From Litsea cubeba (lineage: Eukaryota; Streptophyta; Magnoliopsida; Laurales; Lauraceae): 64,000 bases of DNA. The translations under genes were made by a program, and so were the position numbers. The stretch lies in the NCBI GenBank assembly GCA_012931725.1, contig CM022953.1, forward strand, positions 61,406,881 to 61,470,880. Direction: 5' to 3'. Within the stretch, counting starts at the first letter, position 1; the number at the start of each line of letters is the position of its first letter. The notes beneath the pieces were generated by a model. The model did no database searches. It saw only the letters and a program-made list of their open reading frames with translations, and was not told the origin of the DNA. This document shows, piece after piece, positions 55,958 through 64,000 of the stretch.

Positions 55958-56361
55958 TCAATGATTAACAAAATTGCAATTTGTTCTGATCTCCCCCTCA
56001 TCACTGCCTGTGAGAATCTGGGTTTTCCCCAGATTCACCATAGACACTGCAAATTGCTGATAGAAGAGCCAGGGTTGTGTAGCCAGTGCAGTGACAATAG
56101 GCGCAGTCCTCGAATCAGAGTAGAGTAATTGGTCCGTGGATAATAATCCCATTTTCTTTTGAAGGTTCGTATAGTATGCAGAATCAAAGGTTTTTGGGGT
56201 AGTTCCATCAAGGTCAACATATTCAGAAGCCCATCTGCATTTTCTCTTTAAGAAGTTGAAATATCCTGCATGGATGGTTGGGTCTGGCTTTCCTGTTCCC
56301 TTGTAGTTATAGAGCCTTTCTTGAATCGAACTGCATGTACTTCGTCCAATGGTATGTGCTC
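55958..56361 (-). CDS. Peroxidase exon 4 and stop
   Basis: From GAHTIGRSTCSSIQERLYNY through KRKCRWASEYVDLDGTTPKT to RTNCNFVNH and TGA. It carries the proximal His and the last three conserved cysteines. Confidence 0.9.
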
Positions 56362-59300
56362 CTGAAAACCAGGTTATTGATTAAATTAAGATACGCTGAG
56401 AATGGCTCGCAAAGGGTTATATGAATTTAAAGCATTTGGTTTAGAAAAGAGAACCATAGAGTAGTAATTTTACTTCAATATTGAAACAAACTTCACTTGG
56501 AAGTCGGAAGTAAATCCACTTTTACCTGCTTTTGCGTATGGATTGAGCCAATGGTTCATATCACTTGGAATGAAGTGAAATTTGGTCTAGTGTATATCGA
56601 AGAAGATGGCCTTTTATTTGAACGGCTTGGATCAAGTAAATATGAGGCACACTTGGGTCAAACTAATTTGTTCACATGGAAAGTCCAATGGGGGCATTAG
56701 CATTCAATCATTTCTCAGTAGAAACATGTAAAACACTTGAGATCATTGTTTGATTGATCACAAGTAAAACACGGATAAAACACATGATTAACTCAAATGA
56801 AATCATTTTCTTCTTTTTACATGTCACTCTGGTTTGAGTGAAATTTGGACAGAGTGCCATTTCATATTTGATGTGGTTTTTTTTTTCTTTATCTTTATCT
56901 TGTTTTTTGGGGCGGGGGCCTTTCTTAACTATGATCCATCAACCTCTCTCATAATCATTAGCCAATCCTCGACTCCAGGGAAATGACGTCACCCAAGTTT
57001 GAAACTCGTCCAACTATTGCTCTCCATTGATTGATAATATTAAATAATCAAATTCTGGGGCCTTAACACATCATTAAGAGGATTGAATCTTGGTAAAACT
57101 TGACTCGCCCCCAATTTTCAAGGTCCCTCCCCATCCCACACATCCATCAATTGACACCAAGCCAAATAGGTTCCACAGACACTGCGGAGTAAGAACAAAT
57201 GCAATTTCTCAAGTATCCTTTTGAGGATATGTTTTTAGTTACACCAAGTATCCTATGAAGATATGTTTAGTTACACCAACGACAATCTGAATCCTCTGCA
57301 GCTTCAGCATTAGGGATCTCTCTCTCTCTACGTGCCAATTGCTCTGGTGGGCAAGCTTTTTTCTTCCATTACCAACAGAATCAAACCTTGTCTGCTCAAT
57401 AACAGGCAAATGCCTCAGACACTAATCCAGCAGTGGGTTGGAAGCTTGTCCTACCAAATACCAGAGGGTTCAAAGGATTACCCATCCAAAAAACTCAGAA
57501 AACTAATATTTAATTTAATTCAAACTTAAAATATATTAATATATTTTCACCAGCTTTATAATACTATATTCCTAGGTATTATTCTCATCTAAAACAACCT
57601 TATGAAAAAGGGATGCTTTATACTATATTCCTAGGTATTATTTATTATTCTCATCTAAAATAACCTTACGAAAAAGGGATAAACAAACTGATTTAGACAG
57701 ATTTATGTAGCTAACTCCGGATGCCATTATTTCAGGAATGCAATATATCCTGTAACACGGCCTACACATCTAACAATGACACCACCACCTGTAAAATCCA
57801 AACCACTCAAAATAGAAGTCCCCTGTGTATAATCTCAGAAATTACACTTTAAAAGGAGCTGGTTCATGCAATCCAAATTATTCTTAACTAAACAAAAATA
57901 AAAGAAAATTCTAAGAGACCGTTTGTTTTTGCACGATATTGAATTCCTCGCTAAGAAATGTATTCCAAAGAAACAAAGATGAAGATGAATACCCAGCCAT
58001 CACCCCAGGAAATTAAATTCTAGAAAAATGAAGTCCATTTATATCTGCACTGTGTTTTTTTTTTTCTTTTACCAGTTCCACATATATCCTTCACCCTCTT
58101 CTCTTTTAATAATTCTTTGTTAGAAACCATTTCAGCATGAGTTTCTAGGAATTCAATTCCATTCAAGAAAAAAAGGGGAAAGTGTGTTTTAGATTTTTTT
58201 TTTCCAAGGAAAAGGGGATAAAATGTACTATTGCAACTTTAGACGGTCGTAATGGTGATAAATAAGGTATGTTTCAATATCTTTGTGCAATCCACCGGTA
58301 GCTCTGTTGCGAGGAACCTCCCCTCCACATAAACAACTAGGGATTGAATTCGAGTTGTATTTGAGTGCTATACATCACATGGTAAACAAACATGGAGAAA
58401 GAGGAAGAAATTTTTATTAACATAATCTCAAGTTTATGGAGAGAATGAACAGTAGGGATTGAATTCGAGTTGTGTTTGTGAGTGCTAAACATCACATGGT
58501 AAACAAACATGGAGAAAGAGGAAGAAATATTTGTTAACATAACCTCAAGTTTATGGAGAGAATGAACAGTACCTGAAAGGATAACCAGATCAAGTAGGCC
58601 CAAGCCTCTGGATTGGAAAAACTCAATGAGAGAAGTCACGTTTTCATGGCCCATGGGTACCATCTCGGCCTCTTTCGCAACAGATACAAGTCCATCTTTC
58701 CTCCCAAATGGGACGTGCCAAAAGGGACCTCCAATCTGTATTGGTAAAATGTAAGCTTGTGAGCAATGTCCCATAGCAAGCAGAGTAGCAAAGAAACTGA
58801 TGACACCAAAAAGGGAAATTTACATATAGCCTACTGTACATTTCACAATGCCAAAATATCATTTCTCTTTTTATTCTTAAAAAAACCACATCTATCAATC
58901 TTAAAATTTCTGTAAACCACTAGAGAAACAGTTGGCTGCTAACTTTTGATTGATTGATTTTGTAAATCTTGAAATTTTCTCTACATCTAGTCTCATTCAG
59001 ATTGATATCCTGGTCATAGACTGACTGCTCGATCATCTCAATCAACTCTCTTACCATTAGTCAATTTGAATTTGTGGCAATCAGGACTCAGGAGTTTATG
59101 TTAGATCTTGTAAGAAAACTCTCATCCGTTGGAAGTGGTCAAAAGGTTTTGCTGTTCTTTTCCTTTGGCTTTTGGTTGTTGATCAAGGTGGCTGACTGAT
59201 ACTTTTATAACCTTATAGGTGGTTGGTGTAAACATCTAAATGGAAACCATTGTTTTTAAAAATATTAGAAAGGCTGATGGCTACTGTAAAATTTGGCGAA

Positions 59301-61234
59301 TCCACTGCTAATCCAGTGCGAGACATCAGTCTATCCTCGGATTCAACAAGGATTGATCCTTGGGTCTACTGGATGGGGACCTGGATATAAGATTGCAAAC
59401 ATGTATATGATTATCCAAGCATCCGAAATCTTTGATTCGGAATAAAGTAGATATATATTGAACCTATTTTTGGATTCCCAAGAAATTTGATCCAGATCTA
59501 GATCCATGCATATAGGACCCGGAACATTCGGATCCAAAAACTAAGTCCTTGTGTGTTCTGACCTAAGGATCTGGATCCAGGTTTTAATGACCTACATAGC
59601 TTGTGTTATATTTATATCTGGAATCTAAGTCATACCATTTAATAACCTCACTTGTATATTGAAAAATATTATTTTAAGCTCTTTTATCTAATTATGTTAG
59701 TGCACTCTACATCGTATTTCTGATCCGGGCCTATAACCGGATCCGGTTTCCTTTTTTTTTTTTTTTTCCCGAGTTTATGCTGATTCGATACAATATATAT
59801 GTTCCTTATCAGATCCGGACATGGCTCTAAAATCGGAATTGTGAAGACAGATTTGGGTCCATATCTATCATGGTTCCATCCTTGATTCCACCCGTTTCTA
59901 TCCCTACTTGGATAGTGTGAGTGTATGGGTGGGTGTGTAAGTATACACCCGAGGAAAAAAAATCGGAGATATTACCGGAAAAATTCATAAATACAGGCAT
60001 TTATCCCTGTGGGTCCTCCTCATTTGTGCGGCACAGATTGGGTCTTCTCTCCACATTTTTTTTTTTTTTATTTTTTATTTCTACTGACGCAGGGGCACTC
60101 AAAAACTCTATGGTCGCCAGACGCGATCCTCGCCTCCTTTTTATTCTCAACGTCTTCTTCCAATAGAAGACTTTTTTTTTTTTCTGTTGCTCCTTATTTT
60201 AGTTCAAGAAAAATCATCTGCTACATTTCCGAGCGTTACTTCTTCTCAAAACCCTCCAAAACCATGGCTCCAAAAACCACCTCAGCATCCAAGAAGGTCA
60301 CCAAAACCACTCCCAAAACACCCTCCAGTGCCTCCAAAACCACCCCCAAAACCACCACCAGCGCCTCCAAAACCACCCCCAGAACCGTCACTACCCGGAA
60401 AACCACCGCCACTCGGAAACCGTCACCTGCCCCAAACCCGCCACTCCAGAAACCGTCCCGAGAGCCGTAATCGCCTCGCCAAAAGCATCGAAGAGTCCCA
60501 AAGCCACCTCTTTTGAAACCACCACCACCGCCGCCACTCTCCAAACCACTTCCTAGATTGCAAAGGTTGCTCAAACGACCTCTTCCGAATGCAAGGAAGC
60601 TACCCCAGATACAACCATTACCCCCAAAACCGCCCCTAAAACCACCACCAAGATCAGGAAGAAGATTGTGGAGAGGAAAGTCATCAAACGCGTCAAAGTC
60701 AAGAAAGAAGAGAAGCCCAACTCCCAGTCGCAGATGAAAACCCTAACCCTATTGGTGAACTTATTGGGAAAGGTCTGGAACCTGATCCCATTGCCTATAT
60801 GACTTTGATCAAGGCGGAGTACAAGCAAAGCGGTGAAGATGGAATTTCGAAACGCGTCAGTGTCGTCAGAAATCGCGTCACTTACCCATGCTCTAAAAAA
60901 AAATTTTCAAATAGTACTGACTGACGGACCCAATTGGTGTCCTATAAATAAGCGGGACTCATTGGGATATATGACGATATTTGGAGATTTTACCTGTAAA
61001 ATTTTCAAAAAATATCTTATAAAATTTAACATAAATAAATAAATAAAAAGTAACCTTGAGGGTGGCATCTCTGGCTGCAGTGGTGAGAATATCGGTGCAA
61101 GAGACTGTGTGGGGGCATGCCTTCTCGACCTCGGCTTTGATGTCATCGATCACTTCAAAACCTCTCAGTGATTTGCTACTTGAAGCACCCCTCTCGCTCC
61201 CCTCATGCTTCAGCAGGATCGAAGCATCACAGCC
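55958..61234 (-). CDS. Class III peroxidase, peroxidase 7-like, exons 2-4 (5' end not in window)
   Basis: Minus-strand exons 61234-61055, 58735-58573 and 56361-55958, with GT/AG borders and the standard class III intron positions. Exon 2 starts GCDASILL, exon 3 ends LVILSG, and exon 4 opens with the proximal heme His in AHTIGRSTCSS. Six of the eight conserved cysteines are here. The other two, the distal His and the signal peptide belong to exon 1, which I do not find up to 64000. KTFDSAYYTNLQ and MGLLSTDQLLYSDSRTAP, and the overall sequence, resemble Arabidopsis peroxidase 7. Family role: secreted heme peroxidase using H2O2 on phenolic substrates. The visible frames are intact. If exon 1 is absent from the genome this is a pseudogene. 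Confidence 0.85.
57562..57682 (+). repeat. ~60-bp tandem duplication in peroxidase intron 3
   Basis: TACTATATTCCTAGGTATTA starts at 57562 and again at 57621. Both copies continue to GAAAAAGGGAT. Confidence 0.85.
58339..58570 (+). repeat. 115-117 bp tandem duplication next to the exon 3 donor
   Basis: AGGGATTGAATTCGAGTTGT starts at 58339 and 58454. Both copies end GAGAATGAACAGT, and the second abuts the peroxidase exon 3 splice donor. Copies differ at a few bases. Confidence 0.9.
58573..58735 (-). CDS. Peroxidase exon 3
   Basis: IGGPFWHVPFGRKDGLVSVA to LGLLDLVILSG, acceptor CCAATACAG, donor GTACTG. The LGRRD signature reads FGRKD. Immediately downstream of the donor the intron carries a 115-bp tandem duplication. 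Confidence 0.9.
60264..60900 (+). pseudogene. Thr/Lys/Pro-rich basic coding fragment, frameshifted
   Basis: From ATG at 60264 the frame reads MAPKTTSASKKVTKTTPKTP with KTTPKT-type repeats for about 68 codons to a stop. The reading continues in other frames through TTSSECKEATPDTTITPKTA, IRKKIVERKVIKRVKVKKEE and PDPIAYMTLIKAEYKQSGED. Then an A9 run begins at about 60895. Strong coding-like composition with at least two breaks suggests a decayed gene or retrocopy on the opposite strand inside peroxidase intron 2. I do not recognise the family; the basic KVIKRVKVKK stretch would suit a nuclear protein. Confidence 0.5.
61055..61234 (-). CDS. Peroxidase exon 2
   Basis: 60 codons: GCDASILLKHEGSERGASSS, then LRGFEVIDDIKAEVEKACP and TVSCTDILTTAARDATLK. 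Acceptor TTGATCAG, donor GTTACT. Most class III enzymes have CADIL where this has CTDIL. Confidence 0.9.
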
Positions 61235-61338
61235 CTGATCAAAACAACATGCACTTAATGATAGAATCACCTTTACATATATAACTGTTTCGGCCGTGAT
61301 GCATGCATAGCATAATGAGGATTAAAAAAAATCTATAT

Positions 61339-61482
61339 AATATGGCAGCTCAGGTTTTAAATTTTGGGACATTTTAAGCCCTTGGATCTATGTACATAAA
61401 TCCAAGAGATAATATGGCAGCTCAGGTTTTGAATCCTGGGACATTTTAAGTCCTTGGATCTATGTACATAAATCCAAGGAAT
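61339..61482 (+). repeat. 72-bp tandem duplication
   Basis: AATATGGCAGCTCAGGTTTT begins at 61339 and 61411. The copies differ at about five bases. A second looser duplication (GTTATTTACA-GTATTGCCATCC, near 61535 and 61650) follows. Confidence 0.85.
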
Positions 61483-61944
61483 ATTTTGGACCCTTCGATT
61501 TAAAAGGGGAATGCAAAAGGGGGCAGTAAGTTAGAGTTATTTACAGGTATTGCCATCCATTTTTCATTTAAAAGAAAAATGGCTAAAAGTTGGATATATT
61601 TACAAGTTTTTGCCATTCTCATCAAAAGCAAAAAGGGTCAGCAAGTTTGAGTTATTTACAAGTATTGCCATCCCTTCTTCATTAAAAAAAAAGCACTACT
61701 TCATTGATGATGAGATGAGACCAAGATAAGAAGATGAGATGAGCAAATTGGGTGAAAGATTTCATGAATGAATGGAATTATATCATTTGGCAATCAATTG
61801 GAATTTTTTTTTTTTTTTTGTGGAATCCATTTTATGGTTGGATTTGCTTTCGAGACGCATGGAACCTATGTTCGGTCGGTCTGAGACATATCCAGGTCCG
61901 GTGGTGCGTCGTGCCTTCAGGCACGAGAAGTTTCTAGTATATAT

Positions 61945-63249
61945 ATATTAGATGATTAGTGGGCTCAAAAGGTCATTTTAACCCTCATGGCACGAGATCA
62001 GTTATTTTGCATGAAATTGTGTTTTTTTTTTTTAATACTTTCAACTAGCGTTCCTAACGACTTTAGTTTTATAACGTTAAGGGTCGTTAGAGACCTTGCG
62101 GTGTATATAAAATACAACAAAAAAGCTTTTTTTTTTTCTCTTTCGTTGTCAACGCCCATGTCTCTGTAATGACTGTGATGAAAGCATAATTTAAGTCATG
62201 TCCAGAGTTGGGAAGATGATGAAAGTAGAGGCGGACCCAATGCCGGCCTTGCAGACGAATACTAAATTCATAGGAAGATGGTTTGGTGAAAATTCGGAGA
62301 GCCTGATAGATAGGAGATGGAGCAGTGGAACTAGAGCTAAAAAAAGCACCATCTCCTACACTTTTTAACAGAAAAGAAGATTTATGTGAATCAAGAACAG
62401 AAGTCTGGCCTTGAAATGAGATATTTTGTGGAGAGCCACAAGCAATGAGGTAATTGTCAGCAGGGCTAAAAGCTGCATAAGAGCCATGAATTACCAAACC
62501 AAAGAACGCAAAAGCATAAATGGAAAGAATCAACTTCATCAACCTCATCCTCATCACCTCCTAAAACCCAAATTCTCCAAACATCCAAAATCCAATTTTA
62601 GGAACCCAATTCTTAGCACCAGAAAATCATCAAAATCCCAACTTCCAAAACACAAAATCAAGACTACAGACCCTAAGGATAAAAAAAAAACCAGAGTTTT
62701 GAAAATCCCAGAAACCAGATTCCCAAATGAATAGAGAAATAAATTAAAAACCTCCCACAAACCCAAATGCCCAACTTCTAAAAACCAAATTTCTGAAAAC
62801 CTAAACTCCCAAAATGATAAAACTCAATACTATCCAAATCCTCAAATGCCCACATTCCAAACCACAGTAACTGAAAACCCCATCCACCCAAAAAACAAAA
62901 ACTCCAACAAAATGGCATCAGATCAGACAGCAAACCCACTGAAAATCCCACGACCAAATTCCCATCAGGAGAGTCATTCGTCGAAGCTTATTCTGCAGAT
63001 CTAACACAGCTCGTTCCAGCTAATTCAAGAGGACTTTGGGCGTTGACAACGAAAGAGAGACAAAAAAAAGATTTTCTGTTGTACTTTATATACACCTCAG
63101 GGTCCCTAGCGACCCTTAACGTTATAAAACGAAGGTCGCTAGGGACGCTAATTGAAAGTGCTAAAAAAAATATATCATTTCGTACAAAATGAATGATCTC
63201 GTGCCTTGGGGGTTAAAATGACCTTTTGAGCCCACTGGTCATGTAATAT
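61945..63249. mobile_element. Pack-MULE-like element with ~210-bp TIRs carrying a receptor-kinase fragment
   Basis: The left arm 61945-62157 and right arm 63038-63249 are inverted copies (shared GTGGGCTCAAAAGGTCATTT, TAACGTTAAGGGTCG-like and GTTGTCAACGCCC words; about 80-85% alike by eye). Long TIRs with a non-transposon filler suit a TIR-type Mutator element. The 880-bp interior holds the 5' untranslated region and first about 123 codons of a CrRLK1L gene on the minus strand. I could not find a 9-bp duplication at these ends, so the outer limits and superfamily are provisional. Confidence 0.65.
62188..62557 (-). pseudogene. Captured 5' fragment of a malectin-like (CrRLK1L) receptor kinase gene
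   Basis: On the minus strand the frame from 62557 encodes a signal peptide (MKLILSIYAFAFFG, ending near GSYA), then FSPADNYLIACGSPQNISFQ, YQALRIFTKPSSYEFSIRLQ and GRHWVRLYFHHLP, the hallmark opening of the malectin-like ectodomain of the FERONIA/THESEUS class. Homology stops after about residue 123, where the frame runs into the element's TIR. No transmembrane or kinase part is present. It is a fragment, although as a short secreted ORF it remains open for about 156 codons. Confidence 0.75.
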
Positions 63250-63310
63250 GTTTTTTTTTTTTTTTTTGTAAAATCCTCTGGCATAATTTTTTATGGCATC
63301 AATGGAAAAA

Positions 63311-63659
63311 GGTTTTTTTTTTTACCATTTACGGTCACCGTTTGCCATGGAAATCAATGCCTGATGATTGAAGTTGGAAAAAAATCTCCATACATTCTTG
63401 GTATTGCTATATTCTTTTTTTTTTTTTTTGTGATATTACAACACTTATTTATGATACTGCAATTTTTAATTAAATTATGTAAAGAAGTCAATAGAGCACC
63501 TTTTCTTTGTATTTTATGCGATATCCCATAATTTGATTAAAAATGTATTACAATATTGCAAAAAAGTAATAGTATGGAGATCATCTTGGTAAATTTCTCA
63601 ACTTTCATCACCGGGCGTGGATTTTTATGAGTAATGGTGACCGTAAATAAAAAAACCCC
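63311..63659. mobile_element. Mutator-like MITE (349 bp), TSD ATGGAAAAA
   Basis: The inverted ends share ATTTACGGTCACC, preceded by T runs after GG (left) and followed by A runs before CCCC (right). The nine bases ATGGAAAAA are repeated at 63302-63310 and 63660-63668. No coding content. Confidence 0.75.
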
Positions 63660-63668
63660 ATGGAAAAA

Positions 63669-64000
63669 TCCTAACTCTATTTTAAGTGCCGTTTTTTTTT
63701 AATGCTATAATCTAAGATTTATCAACATCTAAACAACACCTAGGAGTTCTCATGAGCAGAGATTTTAAATTTTTGTAAATACCTGAGCCTTTTTTATTCG
63801 ACCCACATGGACAATGTGGATGTTTTCAATGGTTCAAACCGTTACATAAGCTGTAACACTATTGTAGTGACCAACTTTTTTCCTTAAATTTCAGACACCC
63901 ATTAATGGATCCATACCCATAAAGATGTGAAACGACTTGAATGCTGAAAATTACTATAACAGTTGGCAGCAGTTGAAAACCCTAATGAAAGACTTTTCAC
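63669..64000. other. Non-coding right edge
   Basis: AT-rich sequence with no coding frame on either strand. I looked for the peroxidase exon 1 FHDCFV coding pattern here on the minus strand and did not find it. Confidence 0.6.

Noticed and set aside
62426..62734. Plus-strand 102-codon frame in the captured receptor fragment
   Set aside because: Antisense shadow of the CrRLK1L signal peptide and 5' UTR.

Overview
The window is nuclear DNA from a flowering plant. It holds two recognisable host genes with plant-type split structures, a plastid-lumen FKBP and a class III peroxidase, inside AT-rich sequence made mostly of nested transposable elements: Tat- and Athila-type Ty3/Gypsy retrotransposons, solo LTRs, Mutator-like and hAT-like DNA elements, and tRNA-derived SINE copies. 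Lineage below angiosperm cannot be set from what is visible. Very long introns packed with repeats point to a medium-to-large genome.

Layout. 1-14363: two copies of one Tat-lineage LTR retrotransposon in opposite orientation. A plus-strand copy (3' internal region with a decayed antisense plant-mobile-domain ORF, PPT, 3' LTR 3258-5584) abuts the protease region of a minus-strand copy (5' LTR 11934-14363, PBS, tandem-repeat leader, decayed gag and protease), most simply by nested insertion. 15389-18954: a TIR-flanked element split by a Mutator-like element with a perfect 9-bp target duplication. 19940-31095: old repeat sequence bounded by inverted arms. It contains two arrays of a short GGCRCC-N8-GGYGCC inverted-repeat motif (22.28-24.27 kb and 27.84-28.68 kb), with a Copia-like solo LTR (25551-27575) between them. 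31281-31843: a hAT-like element.

33804-54708: an FKBP13-type peptidyl-prolyl isomerase gene, five coding exons, plus strand, about 210 aa. Its second intron is about 18 kb and carries a gypsy-type solo LTR (34740-38076, itself holding a hAT-like insertion) and a structurally complete 11.1-kb Athila element (39643-50757) in antisense with a perfect 5-bp target duplication. Intron 4 carries two SINE copies.

55958-61234: a peroxidase-7-like class III peroxidase on the minus strand, convergent with FKBP13. Exons 2-4 are present; exon 1 is not seen and would lie beyond the right edge. Intron 2 holds a broken plus-strand basic Thr/Lys-rich coding fragment. The sequence 5' of exon 2 holds a 1.3-kb element with about 210-bp TIRs that carries the signal peptide and start of the ectodomain of a malectin-like (CrRLK1L) receptor kinase, a Pack-MULE-type capture, and a 349-bp Mutator-like MITE with a 9-bp target duplication.

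The two host genes show no functional link: one product acts in the thylakoid lumen, the other is probably apoplastic. I found no rRNA, tRNA, CRISPR or prokaryotic features. Splice sites were placed by eye from GT/AG borders and family protein structure.
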